This document shows positions 7,457 to 15,676 of a stretch of 64,000 nucleotides of DNA, one piece after another. Both the position numbers and the translations under genes were made by a program. The number at the start of each line of letters is the position of its first letter. Positions within the stretch are counted from its first letter, which is position 1. Source of the DNA: Methylobacterium sp. SyP6R (GTDB lineage Bacteria > Pseudomonadota > Alphaproteobacteria > Rhizobiales > Beijerinckiaceae); contig NZ_JAAQRC020000001.1 in the NCBI RefSeq assembly GCF_019216885.1, positions 1,426,001 to 1,490,000 of the forward strand. The letters run 5' to 3'. The notes below the pieces were generated by a model. That model searched no databases. It was not told where the DNA came from and was given only the letters and a program-made list of their open reading frames with translations.

Positions 7457-7861
7457 ATGCGCCGTCGCCCCCCTCCGTCTTCCGCCGTCGCCGCTGCCGC
7501 CGATCGCGCCATGGCGCGGTCGCAGGGCCTCCCGGTCCCCGCCCGCGAAGCGCAGGGCTTGGATCCGGAGTTTCTGGCGGGGCTCCTGGTGGCGGCTGCG
7601 GCCCTGCCGGACCGGCGCGGCAATTCCGAGGTGCTGCTGGACGTCGCTGTCAGCGTGTTCGGCATGACCGCGACGCGGGCCGAAGTCGTGGCCGGGCTCG
7701 AATGCCTCGGCCTTCGGGGTGCGACCTCGAACACTGTCCCCTCGGTTCCGGGCTACTCCCCGGGGATCATCGTCTTCACGGTGACGCCGCTCGGCCTACG
7801 CGCCGTCGAGGCGCTGACCCGGGAAGGCACGGCCCCCGCCTGCGTCCCTGCGGAGGTCTGA
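7457..7861 (+). CDS. Hypothetical protein, possibly a VpaChn25_0724-type paralogue
   Basis: A 134-residue protein with a disordered Pro/Ala-rich N-terminus and a helical core (about 40-120) ending in a strand IIVFTVTPLGLRAVEALTREG. That tail echoes the tail of the gene before it (SVLIAVISPTGIDHVLRRRV), so the two may be distant copies. No motif is recognised. It starts 2 bp after the upstream stop and ends 2 bp before gp27. Confidence 0.55.
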   Translation: MRRRPPPSSAVAAAADRAMARSQGLPVPAREAQGLDPEFLAGLLVAAAALPDRRGNSEVLLDVAVSVFGMTATRAEVVAGLECLGLRGATSNTVPSVPGYSPGIIVFTVTPLGLRAVEALTREGTAPACVPAEV

Positions 7862-7862
7862 G

Positions 7863-8546
7863 ATGCGGCCGGAGATCCCCCATCACCGCGTGCTCGACGC
7901 GGCCGACCGGGCCGAGGCCCGGGCCGACCGCGGCCCGGAGCGCCGGCAGGGGCGCGGCCGTCTCTCCAGCATGGATCTGATCCCCGAGGAGGGTCAGGAC
8001 GACATCGTGTGGGCAGTCGCCGAGCTGAACAAGCGCGAGCGCACCGCCAACGACATCCTGGCCGAGCTGAACGATCGGCTCGCCGCCAAGGACATCGACC
8101 CGATTTCGAAGTCGGCATTCAACAGAAAGTCCGTGAAGCTCGCAGCCATGAGCAACAGGCTCAACGAGGCGCGGCACATCTTCACCGGCCTGGCGCCGCA
8201 ATTCACGGCCGAGAAGGTCGATGAGCACACTGTCGTCCTGGGCGAGTTCATCAAGTTGCTGATCTTCGAGATCGTGCAGAACGAAGGCGCCATCGATCCC
8301 AAGGGAGCGATGGAGTTGGCAAAGGCCCACCTCGCCGTGATCCAGGGCCAGAAGATCTCGGCGGACCGCCGCATCGTCCTCCAGCGCGAGTTTGCGAAGG
8401 GGGCGGAGAAAGCGATCGACACGGTGGCAAAGGAGAAGGGCCTGTCCGGCGAGACGGTGCGCGGGATCAAGGAGAAGATCCTGGGACTGAAGCTGCCGAC
8501 CGCGCCGACGCCCGGCCCCCCTGCTGTCCCGGGATCATCCACGTGA
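7863..8546 (+). CDS. DUF3486 family protein (Mu gp27-like, small terminase role)
   Basis: The 227-residue protein shows the gp27 (DUF3486) hallmark at about residues 29-55 (QGRGRLSSMDLIPEEGQDD) followed by long helices up to about 210. In Mu, gp27 sits directly before the gp28 terminase and is thought to act as the small terminase subunit. A 28-residue N-terminal extension precedes the conserved part; the ATG at 7971 is a possible later start but would cut the conserved GRGR motif. It overlaps the terminase GTG by 4 bp. Confidence 0.82.
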   Translation: MRPEIPHHRVLDAADRAEARADRGPERRQGRGRLSSMDLIPEEGQDDIVWAVAELNKRERTANDILAELNDRLAAKDIDPISKSAFNRKSVKLAAMSNRLNEARHIFTGLAPQFTAEKVDEHTVVLGEFIKLLIFEIVQNEGAIDPKGAMELAKAHLAVIQGQKISADRRIVLQREFAKGAEKAIDTVAKEKGLSGETVRGIKEKILGLKLPTAPTPGPPAVPGSST

Positions 8547-10201
8547 GCGCGCCCGTCCGCGACGCCGATCTCCGGACCGGCCGGGCGATCACCGAGGCCG
8601 AGTGGCGCAAGCTTCGCCGGGAGAGCCTGGCGAGCCTGCCGCCCGGCCTCGACGCCACCGATCCCAGCATCCTGCTCGGCTACCAGCGCCGTCTCCTGGA
8701 GACCACGGCGACCAACCAGGTCACCGTGCTCCCGAAGTCGCGGCGCACCGGCGTGACCTGGGCGGCCGGCGCCGATGGCGTGCTGACCTCGGCTGCCGCC
8801 CGCACGGCCGGCGGCATGGACACGCTCTACATTGGCTACAACCTCGACATGGCCCGGGAATTCATCGACGTCTGCGGCATGTGGGCGAAGGCGTTCTCCC
8901 AGGCCGCGGGCGAGGTCGGCGAGTTCCTGTTCGACGACGTCAACGAGGCCGACCCGTCCGACACCCGTCGCATCCAGGCGTTCCGCATCGCCTTCGCCAG
9001 CGGGTTCGAGATCGTCGCCCTGTCGTCCCGGCCGCGCTCGCTGCGCGGCAAGCAGGGCTACGTCATCGTCGACGAGGCGGCGTTCCATGACGACCTTCAA
9101 GGCCTGTTGAAGGCCGCTTTCGCGCTGCTGATCTGGGGCGGCAAGGTGCTGATCATCTCGTCGCACAACGGCGAGAACAACCCCTTCAACCGCCTGTGCC
9201 AGGACGTCTACGCCGGCCGGTTTCCTTATGCGATCTTCCAAGTCGACTTCGACGACGCGCTCCGCGACGGGCTTTATCACCGGGTCTGCCTGCGCACCGG
9301 CGAGGCCTGGACGCCCGAGGGCGAGGCGGCCTGGCGCGCCAAGATCATCGCGATCTACGGCGACGGCGCCGACGAGGAGCTGTTCTGCATCCCCAGCGAA
9401 GGGATGGGCTTCTGGCTGCTGCCGGCGGTGATCGAGGCGTGCATGCGCCGCGACATTCCAGTCCTGCGGTGGGAGATGCCGCCGAGCTTCGCGTTCCGGC
9501 CGGAGGCCGAGCGCGAGGCGATGGCCCGCACCTGGTGCGAGAGCGTGATCGGCCCGCACCTCGCCCGGCTCGACCCGCGCTACCCGAGCTTCTTCGGGCA
9601 GGATTTCGGGCGCGTGGCGGACCTCTCCGTGATCTGGCCGGTGCAGATCGTGGCAGCCCTCTACCGCGAGACGCCGTTCACGGTGGAGCTGCGCAACATC
9701 CCGTTCGCCCAGCAGAAGCAGATCCTGTTCTGGATCGTCGACCGCCTGCCGCGCTTCTGCGGCGGCGCGCTCGATGCCGGCGGCAACGGTGCCGCCCAGG
9801 CCGAGTATGCGGCGCAGCGCTACGGCGAGCACGTCATCGCCCAGGTGAAGTTCTCGATCGAGTGGTATCGCGAGAACATGCCGAAGCTGAAGGACACGCT
9901 GGAGAGCCGGGGCATGGCGCTGCCGGCCCATCCCGACGTGCTCGGCGACTTCCGGCTGATCAAGATGATCGACGGCATCGCCCGGGTGCCCAAGACGCGC
10001 ACGACCGAGAAGGGCGAGGGGGCTGCCGAGGGCAAGACGAAGCAGCGCCATGGAGACGCGGCGATTGCGGGCGCGCTGGCGCATTACGCCTCGCTGATGC
10101 CGGTTTCCGAGTACGGCTACACCCCGGCCAGCGCCGCTGCGCCGACCGGCTCGCTCTTCGCCGACCTCGACCGCGACGGCGGAGGGCGGGCGCTGTGGTA
10201 G
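8543..10201 (+). CDS. Large terminase subunit (Mu gp28-like)
   Basis: This 552-residue ATPase/nuclease drives DNA into the prohead. The ATPase part has a Walker-A-like SRRTGVTW at residues 66-73 and a Walker B YVIVDEAAFHD at 173-183 (D177, E178). The RNase-H-like nuclease part begins near FFGQDFGRVADLS (D354 a probable metal ligand) and continues with FCGGALDAGGNG. The C-terminal region has KTKQRHGDAAIA, typical of gp28. GTG start; it overlaps gp27 by 4 bp and the next small gene by 7 bp. Confidence 0.92.
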   Translation: MSAPVRDADLRTGRAITEAEWRKLRRESLASLPPGLDATDPSILLGYQRRLLETTATNQVTVLPKSRRTGVTWAAGADGVLTSAAARTAGGMDTLYIGYNLDMAREFIDVCGMWAKAFSQAAGEVGEFLFDDVNEADPSDTRRIQAFRIAFASGFEIVALSSRPRSLRGKQGYVIVDEAAFHDDLQGLLKAAFALLIWGGKVLIISSHNGENNPFNRLCQDVYAGRFPYAIFQVDFDDALRDGLYHRVCLRTGEAWTPEGEAAWRAKIIAIYGDGADEELFCIPSEGMGFWLLPAVIEACMRRDIPVLRWEMPPSFAFRPEAEREAMARTWCESVIGPHLARLDPRYPSFFGQDFGRVADLSVIWPVQIVAALYRETPFTVELRNIPFAQQKQILFWIVDRLPRFCGGALDAGGNGAAQAEYAAQRYGEHVIAQVKFSIEWYRENMPKLKDTLESRGMALPAHPDVLGDFRLIKMIDGIARVPKTRTTEKGEGAAEGKTKQRHGDAAIAGALAHYASLMPVSEYGYTPASAAAPTGSLFADLDRDGGGRALW

Positions 10202-10494
10202 GGAGGCACCGCCTCGCCTGCTGCGTCCCGTTCTGCCGCCGGTGGCGCCACGCGGACCGCCCCGGCCAGGACTGGATCTGCTGGGATCACTGGAAGCGCA
10301 TCCCGCTGAAGCGCCGCCAGGCGTATTTCCGCGCCGTCACCGAGCGGGCGCCGGAATGGCTGTCGGAGCGCGGGCGCACGCCGCGCTGGATGCTGCCCCG
10401 GCCGGTCCGGCGGCACGATCGCCCACGGACGATGACGGCACTGTTCCGGTTGTTCGACCGCCTGAAGCGGGACGCCATCACGAGGGCCTTGTAG
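10195..10494 (+). CDS. Small Cys/His-rich protein between terminase and portal
   Basis: This 99-residue basic protein starts at a GTG inside the end of the terminase gene. The N-terminal part has CCVPFC and, further on, WICWDHW, giving a C-x3-C ... C-x2-H arrangement that could bind zinc. It is followed by a basic helix (KRIPLKRRQAYFRAV). Similar small zinc-ribbon-like proteins occur near terminases in Rhizobiales prophages, from memory. Its role is unknown; a DNA-binding packaging accessory is a guess. Confidence 0.6.
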   Translation: MVGRHRLACCVPFCRRWRHADRPGQDWICWDHWKRIPLKRRQAYFRAVTERAPEWLSERGRTPRWMLPRPVRRHDRPRTMTALFRLFDRLKRDAITRAL

Positions 10495-10496
10495 TC

Positions 10497-12119
10497 ATGG
10501 CGCCGACCCGCCGCTCCACGATCCTCGGCCCCGACGGCCGCCCGGTCGAGATCCCGCTGCTCACCGAGGAATTCGCGCCCACCACCGCCTGGGGCGTGCG
10601 CAGCGTCCACGTCGAGGGCGTCGCCTCCGGCCTCACCCCGGAGCGCCTGGCTGCGATCATGCGCCAAGCCAATATCGGGCAGTCCCGCGCCTACCTCACC
10701 CTCGCGATGGAGATGGAGGAGCGGTACATGCACTACCGCTCGCAGCTCCAGGTGAGGCGGCTCGCCTTCGACACGGTCGATCCGCAGGTGACCACGCCCG
10801 AGGGCGTGGACGCGCGGATCGTCGACGCCGTCACCGAGCTGGTGAACGATCCGGGGTTTCGCGCCGGCTGCTCCGACCTCCAGGACGGCGTCGCCAAGGG
10901 CTACAGCGTCGTCGAGCCGATCTGGGACTATCACCGAGGCATGCTCCGGCCGGTGCGCTACAAGCACCGCGACCCCCGGTTCTTCCAGTTCGACCGGGTC
11001 ACGCTCGAAGACCTGCGGCTTGCCAGCGACACGAACTTCGACGGCGACCCGATCCCGCCGGGCGTGTTCGTCACCCACACGCCGTCGATCCTCTCGGGGT
11101 TGCCCCTGCGCGGCGGGCTGGCGCGCACGGTGGCGTGGGCCTTCATCGTCCAGTCGTTCACGCTCCAGGACTGGAGCGCCTTCGCGGAGATCTACGGCAT
11201 CCCGTTCCGGGTCGGCCGCTACGGGCCCGGGGCGTCGGAGGACGACAAGCGGACCCTGCTCTGGGCGGTGCGCTCGATCGCCAACGACGGCGCCGCGATC
11301 ATGCCCCAGGGCATGAACATGGAATTCCAGGCCGTGCAGGGCAACCACGGCGAGGCTGTGTTCGGGAACCTCTTGGCCTACCTCGACCGCCAGGTGTCGA
11401 AGGTGGTGCTCGGCCAGACCATGACGGCCGACGAGGGATCGAGCCTCGGCCAGGCCAAGATCCACAACGAGGTCCGCATCGACATCAAGCGGGCCGACGG
11501 CCAGCAGACCGCCGGCACGATCAACCGCGACCTGATCCCGTGGTTCGTGGCGATGAACTTCGGCCCGCAGGACGTCTACCCGCAGGTGGATTTCCCGGTC
11601 GCGGAGCCGGAGGACATCAAGGCGATCACCGAGGGGGTGGCGAAGCTGGTGCCGCTCGGCCTGCGCGTGTCGCAGCGCCAGATGCGCGAGAAGCTGGCCT
11701 TGTCCGAACCGGAGAAGGGTGAGGAGCTGCTGGCTGCGCCGCGCGCTGCTGCACCGACGGCCGAGCCGCCTGCCCCAGCGCCGGAACCTGCACCGGGACC
11801 CGCGCCGGCACCGGAAACCCTGTCGCTGCGGCCCGGGCATCCCGGCGGCTGCCGCTGCACGGGCTGCGCTACGGCCCGGCTCGCGGCCGGCGATCCGCAT
11901 CGCGACGCGATCGACGAACTCCAGGACGACCAGCTCCAGGATTGGGAGGCGATCACCGACCCGCTGCTGGAGGGCGTCTTCGCCCTGGCGGCCGGCGCCC
12001 GGAGCTTCGACGACGTGCTGCGCGGGCTCGATCGGCTGCGCATCGACAGCGGCCCCTTGCGCGAGCGCCTGGCGCGGGCGACCGCCATCGCCCGCGGCCT
12101 CGGCGACGTGACCGACTGA
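10497..12119 (+). CDS. Portal protein (Mu gp29-like, DUF935)
   Basis: This 540-residue protein forms the portal ring at the head vertex. Recognisable DUF935 segments include the N-terminal LTPERLAAIMRQANIG, the middle YGIPFRVGRYGPGASEDDKRTL, IMPQGMNMEFQ, and SKVVLGQTMTADEGSSLGQAKIHNEVR cut across about 300-325. The C-terminal 130 residues are Pro/Ala-rich and then helical, with a small CRCTGC motif that could bind metal. The ATG lies 2 bp after the preceding stop. Downstream, a hairpin-rich gap and a methylase separate it from gp30. Confidence 0.92.
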   Translation: MAPTRRSTILGPDGRPVEIPLLTEEFAPTTAWGVRSVHVEGVASGLTPERLAAIMRQANIGQSRAYLTLAMEMEERYMHYRSQLQVRRLAFDTVDPQVTTPEGVDARIVDAVTELVNDPGFRAGCSDLQDGVAKGYSVVEPIWDYHRGMLRPVRYKHRDPRFFQFDRVTLEDLRLASDTNFDGDPIPPGVFVTHTPSILSGLPLRGGLARTVAWAFIVQSFTLQDWSAFAEIYGIPFRVGRYGPGASEDDKRTLLWAVRSIANDGAAIMPQGMNMEFQAVQGNHGEAVFGNLLAYLDRQVSKVVLGQTMTADEGSSLGQAKIHNEVRIDIKRADGQQTAGTINRDLIPWFVAMNFGPQDVYPQVDFPVAEPEDIKAITEGVAKLVPLGLRVSQRQMREKLALSEPEKGEELLAAPRAAAPTAEPPAPAPEPAPGPAPAPETLSLRPGHPGGCRCTGCATARLAAGDPHRDAIDELQDDQLQDWEAITDPLLEGVFALAAGARSFDDVLRGLDRLRIDSGPLRERLARATAIARGLGDVTD

Positions 12120-12198
12120 GGAGCGGAGCGCCCATGGTTCTCCGCATACGCGCCGGCACGGTGCCGACCGTCACGGCAGTCTCGACACGGCTACAGCC

Positions 12199-12355
12199 CC
12201 ACCGGCCTCGCCGGTGGCATCGATCCCCCGGCCTGACAGGCGGGGGTCAGGGTGTTGGAAGCACCCTGAACCGCGAGGTCGCCCCTCGCACGACCGAAGC
12301 CGGCCGGTCATCCGGTCATCCCGCCACCGCTGCTGCGGCGGGGGTAAGGTCCCCC
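12199..12355 (+). other. Array of consecutive GC-rich hairpins before methylase gene
   Basis: At least six inverted repeats are packed in about 160 bp: CCACCGGC/GCCGGTGG (12199-12217, perfect), CCCCC..GGGGG with inner CCT/AGG (12222-12248), TCAGGGTG/TCACCCTGA-type arms (12247-12269, perfect 8 bp), GCGAGG/CCTCGC (12273-12289), CCCGCC/GGCGGG (12320-12342) and GGGGG/CCCCC (12340-12355). The last hides the purine-rich stretch before the ATG at 12362. The frame stays open here, but the peptide it would make (Arg/Pro/Ser-rich) does not look like protein. It may be a structured leader RNA. Confidence 0.6.
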
Positions 12356-12361
12356 CTAACG

Positions 12362-13111
12362 ATGGAAAAGTCTTTTGTGCCGGCCACTCAGGCCGGTGAT
12401 GTTTGGTTGCTTGGTAAACATCGTCTTGTGTGCGGCGACGCGACGAATGCGGAGGATGTTGCCTGTGCCCTCGGCGGCGCCCGCCCAAACCTCATGGTGG
12501 CCGACCCGCCCTATGGCGTGAACTACGAGCCGCAATGGCGCGCCGAGAAAATTGGAGGCGCCCGAGCGATCGGTGCGGTCCTGAACGACGACCGCGCCGA
12601 CTGGACCCAGGCATGGGCGCTCTTCCCGGGCGACGTCGCCTATGTGTGGCACGGCGCATTGTCGGGCTCGATCGTCGAGGGCGGCTTGAAGCGCGCCGGC
12701 TTCAGCATCCGCGGCCAGATCATCTGGGACAAGGGGCGGCTGATCATCAGCCGCGGGCACTATCACTGGCGGCATGAGCCCTGCTGGTATGCCGTGCGGC
12801 GCGGGCGCACCGCGAGCTGGGCTGGTGACCGGTGCCAGACGACCGTCTGGCAGGTGGTCCACCGGCGGTCGCAGAGCGGGCATGGCACCCAGAAGCCGAT
12901 CGAGATCATGCGGCGGCCGATCCTCAACCACACGCAACCGGGAGAGGGCGTGTACGATCCGTTCGTGGGTTCGGGCACGACGCTCATGGCGGCCGAGGAG
13001 ACCGGCCGGGTCTGCTACGCGATCGAGCTGAACCCGGCCTATTGCGATGTGGTGGTGAAGCGTTGGTCGGAGGCGACGGGCCAGCGAGCGCGGCGGGTGC
13101 GGGATGGCTGA
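12362..13111 (+). CDS. Site-specific DNA-methyltransferase (adenine, beta-type order)
   Basis: A 249-residue N6-adenine or N4-cytosine methylase. The catalytic motif IV DPPYG sits at about residue 47 and the SAM-binding motif I DPFVGSGTT near residue 200, so the order is IV before I, as in the beta class. The N-terminus (GDVWLLGKHRLVCGDAT) matches phage methylases that often carry a ParB-like domain in front; that domain is absent here. An upstream ATG at 12134 is in frame but would translate the hairpin array, so 12362 is preferred. It is a moron-like insertion between portal and gp30, and probably protects phage DNA. Confidence 0.85.
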   Translation: MEKSFVPATQAGDVWLLGKHRLVCGDATNAEDVACALGGARPNLMVADPPYGVNYEPQWRAEKIGGARAIGAVLNDDRADWTQAWALFPGDVAYVWHGALSGSIVEGGLKRAGFSIRGQIIWDKGRLIISRGHYHWRHEPCWYAVRRGRTASWAGDRCQTTVWQVVHRRSQSGHGTQKPIEIMRRPILNHTQPGEGVYDPFVGSGTTLMAAEETGRVCYAIELNPAYCDVVVKRWSEATGQRARRVRDG

Positions 13112-14321
13112 GCCCCGCCGCGGCTTCCGCGTCCCGCCCGAGGTCCCGACCTACTTCGCCGAGAAGGGCCTGAAACCGGGCTTCTCCTGGCTCGACGTGT
13201 GGGGCGAGGAGCACGCCTACGCCTTCACGGTCGCGAAGGCGGTCGACCTCGAGCTGCTGACCGCCTTCCGCGACAGCATCGCGAAGGCGATCGACGCGGG
13301 CCAGGGCTTCGAGACCTGGCGCGCCGGCCTCCTGCCCGAACTGGAGCGGTTGGGCTGGGCCCGGCCCCGCCGGGTCGCCGATCCGACCGGCGAGCGGCCC
13401 GACGCGATGGTGAACTTCACCGCGCCCGGCCGGCTTCAAACCATCTTCAACAGCAACATGCGCTCGGCTCGCGCCGCCGGGCAGTGGGAGCGCATCCAGC
13501 GCACCAAGGGGGCGCTGCCGTACCTGCTCTACGTGCGCTCCGCCTCGGCCGAGCCGCGGGTGCAGCACCTCGCTTGGGCGGGCATCATCCTGCCGGCGGA
13601 CGATCCGTGGTGGGTCACGCACTTCCCGCCGAACGGGTGGCACTGCAAATGCGCGGTGCGCCAGATCTCGCGGTTCGAGCGTGATCAGAAGCTCGGCCAG
13701 GACGGCTACAGCATCGAGCCGCCGACGCTGGAGATGAAGCCGTTCGTGAACAAGCGCACCGGCGAGGTGACGTGGGTGCCCGAGGGCATCGATCCGGGCT
13801 GGCAGACCAACCCGGGCCTGGCGCGGGCCCGCACCCTTGTCACCCGGATGAACCGGCGCCTGGCCGAGGTCGGGGAGGCGGAGGCCCGGCGCGTCATCAC
13901 GGAGAACGCCGCCTCGCCGACGCCGCGGGTGATCTCGGCCCTGCCCGAGCTGGTGTTCCTGCCGGTGGCGGTCGCGCCGCCCGCACTCGCGGCCGAGCTG
14001 GGCGGCGTGGCGCGGATCGTCGAGGTCTCGAACACGACGATGCGGGCAAAGACGGCCAAGCACGGAGGCAGCCGGGCGGTCGGCCCCGAGACCTTCGCGA
14101 AGGTACAGGCGGTGATCGACGCCGGAACCATGGTGGACGAGGGCCGGCCGGGCCCGGTGCATCGCTCGATCTTCGCTGAGCTGGGGGACGGCTGGTGGCA
14201 AGCCGTCGTGAAGGCGGCCGATGGCGGCCGGCACTACATCCTGTCGAGCCTCCACGCCGTGAAGCAGAGGGCGCTGGCCGATGCCCTCGCAAGGAGGGCG
14301 AAGAACAAAGGGGATGAGTAG
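13104..14321 (+). CDS. Minor head protein (Mu gp30/F-like)
   Basis: The 405-residue protein belongs to the phage Mu F / SPP1 gp7 head morphogenesis family. Visible hallmarks are the N-terminal KGLKPGFSWLDVWGEEHAY, the conserved IFNSNMRSARAAGQW (about 113-127) and the cysteine-bearing GWHCKCAVRQIS near residue 180. The C-terminal third resembles the phage-barnase-EndoU-like or toxin-type tails (HYILSSLHAVK) found on some gp30 homologues. It overlaps the methylase stop by 8 bp. In Mu it joins portal and capsid during prohead assembly. Confidence 0.88.
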   Translation: MAEPRRGFRVPPEVPTYFAEKGLKPGFSWLDVWGEEHAYAFTVAKAVDLELLTAFRDSIAKAIDAGQGFETWRAGLLPELERLGWARPRRVADPTGERPDAMVNFTAPGRLQTIFNSNMRSARAAGQWERIQRTKGALPYLLYVRSASAEPRVQHLAWAGIILPADDPWWVTHFPPNGWHCKCAVRQISRFERDQKLGQDGYSIEPPTLEMKPFVNKRTGEVTWVPEGIDPGWQTNPGLARARTLVTRMNRRLAEVGEAEARRVITENAASPTPRVISALPELVFLPVAVAPPALAAELGGVARIVEVSNTTMRAKTAKHGGSRAVGPETFAKVQAVIDAGTMVDEGRPGPVHRSIFAELGDGWWQAVVKAADGGRHYILSSLHAVKQRALADALARRAKNKGDE

Positions 14322-14426
14322 ATGGCCCCGGGGGCGCCACGTCCCCGCGCCGACGAGCGACGGTATGGCTGGCTGGGCCGAGGTGAAGATACGCGCCGAC
14401 CCGGCAGCCCGCAACCGGCCCCCGCG

Positions 14427-14482
14427 AAAATCGGCCCGTGGGCGGCCTCAGCGCCCCGGACGGCCATCCGGGCCCGATTTTT
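14427..14482 (+). terminator. Candidate bidirectional rho-independent terminator
   Basis: Left arm AAAATCGGCCCG (14427-14438) pairs with right arm CGGGCCCGATTTTT (14469-14482), with one bulged base; the T-run follows the stem on the plus strand and the A-run gives a T-run on the minus strand. The 30-nt loop contains a further GC-rich dyad. It would end the packaging/gp30 transcript. Confidence 0.6.
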
Positions 14483-14591
14483 ATTGAAGATGGAATTGAA
14501 GCTCCTGAAGCGATCTCAGGGGCATGCCAGCGCGGGGGTTGGCTGCTAGGCTGCATCCTGACCCGGCCGCACCGCCGCCCACCCCTCCCGC

Positions 14592-14630
14592 TGAACATCT
14601 TCAGGATGATGCCGGTCCCGGCTTGAGGCC
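14592..14630 (+). promoter_or_regulatory. Candidate late promoter/activator site (protease-capsid operon)
   Basis: The motif TGAACATCTTCAGGATGAT starts 50 bp before the protease ATG and matches 16 of 19 positions with the motif before the sheath gene at 24449. The core CATC-TTCAG-GATG is a perfect short dyad. The place corresponds to Mu's PI. A weaker related stretch (TGAAGCTCCTGAAGCGATC) lies at about 14496. Confidence 0.5.
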
Positions 14631-14641
14631 AGGGTGCGGGC

Positions 14642-15646
14642 ATGACGACGCCCGCCCTCCGATCCCCGCTCGAACTCGCCGAGGCCGCCGGCCTGGTGCT
14701 GTTCTCGACGGTCACCGCCCTGCCGACGGACGGGAGCGCGCCGGAATGGATCACGCTGTTTCCGAAGATCGGCCGGGTGCAGACCCGCGACGGGCGCACC
14801 TTCGAGGTCTCGGCCGCGACGCTGAAGGCCGCCTTCCAGGCGGACGGCATCGACCTGCCGGTGGACGTGAACCACGCCACCGACACCGCCGCGCTGATGG
14901 GCGGCCGGGCCGATGCCGTCGGCTGGGGCACCGAGCTGCGCGAGCATGACGGCGCGCTCCAGATCAAGGTCGACTGGCTGGAGGAGGGGCGCGCCCTGCT
15001 GGCGGCCCGCAAGTACCGCTACACCTCGCCGTCCTTCTTCCAGAACGGCGGCAGCGCGATCCGGCTCAAGGCCGTCGCGCTCGTGACCTCGCCCGCCTTG
15101 GGCGGGCAACCCGCGCTGGCCCATGCCGGCGGATCGCAGGAGCCCCACACCATGAAGACGATCGCCACCGCGCTCGGCCTCGCCGAGGGTGCGAGCGAGG
15201 CCGAGTGCCTGTCGACCCTCGCGGCCCTGAAGGCCGGGTCCGTGCCGAAGGCGGTGCATGACGAGACGCTGGCGCAGCTCCAGGCCAAGACCGGCGAGCT
15301 GGACAGCATCAGGAAGGCGGCGCGCGAGGCGCGCGTGACCGGGCTGATCGAAGGCGCCCTGAAGGCGAAGAAGATCGTGCCGGCGCTCAAGGACCACTAC
15401 GTCACGCTGTGCTCGACGGATGCCGGCCTCGACACGGTCGAGAAGCTGTTCGCCGGCATGACCCCGGCCCTGCCGGGCTCCGGCCTCGACGATCGTGCTC
15501 CGCCGCAAGGCGGCGACGCCCCGGCCGACCCGGTGCTGCTCGCCGCCGCGGCGCAGAAGATCCAGGACGAGGCGAAGGCGGCCGGCCGTCCGATCGGCTT
15601 CGGCGAGGCGATGACGCTCGCGACCCGCAAGGCCGCCTCGGCCTGA
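14642..15646 (+). CDS. Prohead protease with scaffold (Mu I-like)
   Basis: The 334-residue protein matches Mu gpI. The N-terminal protease (about 15-165) shows LFPKIGRVQTRDGRTFEV, LPVDVNHATD (about 79-88; Asp/His likely functional), the segment YRYTSPSFF (about 127-135) and KAVALVTSPAL. The C-terminal part (from about 170) is a helical, charged scaffold. A strong internal start at residue 171 allows the scaffold to be made alone, as Mu Z is. It follows a candidate late promoter and precedes the cement and capsid genes. Confidence 0.88.
   Translation: MTTPALRSPLELAEAAGLVLFSTVTALPTDGSAPEWITLFPKIGRVQTRDGRTFEVSAATLKAAFQADGIDLPVDVNHATDTAALMGGRADAVGWGTELREHDGALQIKVDWLEEGRALLAARKYRYTSPSFFQNGGSAIRLKAVALVTSPALGGQPALAHAGGSQEPHTMKTIATALGLAEGASEAECLSTLAALKAGSVPKAVHDETLAQLQAKTGELDSIRKAAREARVTGLIEGALKAKKIVPALKDHYVTLCSTDAGLDTVEKLFAGMTPALPGSGLDDRAPPQGGDAPADPVLLAAAAQKIQDEAKAAGRPIGFGEAMTLATRKAASA
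15152..15646 (+). CDS. Internal in-frame scaffold start (Mu Z-like)
   Basis: Inside the protease gene, the ATG at 15152 (MKTIATALGLAEGASEAE...) follows a good ribosome site, CAGGAG about 8 bp upstream, and opens a 164-residue product in the same frame. This product is the helical scaffold part of gpI without the protease. In Mu, gene Z is nested in gene I in exactly this way. The start is inferred from the ribosome site and position; no direct evidence of use exists. Confidence 0.72.
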   Translation: MKTIATALGLAEGASEAECLSTLAALKAGSVPKAVHDETLAQLQAKTGELDSIRKAAREARVTGLIEGALKAKKIVPALKDHYVTLCSTDAGLDTVEKLFAGMTPALPGSGLDDRAPPQGGDAPADPVLLAAAAQKIQDEAKAAGRPIGFGEAMTLATRKAASA

Positions 15647-15676
15647 CCCCTCTTCTCCGACGAAGGACCCTCACCC

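Larger units (their letters stand above)
14322..14641 (+). other. Gap between gp30 and protease I; no convincing gene
   Basis: These 320 bp hold no gene I can support. Two short open frames exist (ATG at 14314 giving about 57 residues, ATG at 14322 giving 75 residues), both Arg/Pro-rich and without motifs, and both run into the terminator-like hairpin. The gap therefore looks regulatory: a terminator for the head-packaging block followed by a late promoter for the protease-capsid block. Confidence 0.6.

Noticed and set aside
7994..10084. Long minus-strand open frame (696 codons) opposite gp27/gp28
   Set aside because: It is antisense to two clearly recognised genes, is Arg/His/Gly-rich with no motif, and is explained by the high GC content that removes stop codons.
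12134..12361. In-frame N-terminal extension of the methylase from the ATG at 12134
   Set aside because: The peptide would be read through the hairpin array, is Arg/Pro/Ser-rich and has no homology-like features; the usual methylase N-terminus begins just after 12362.
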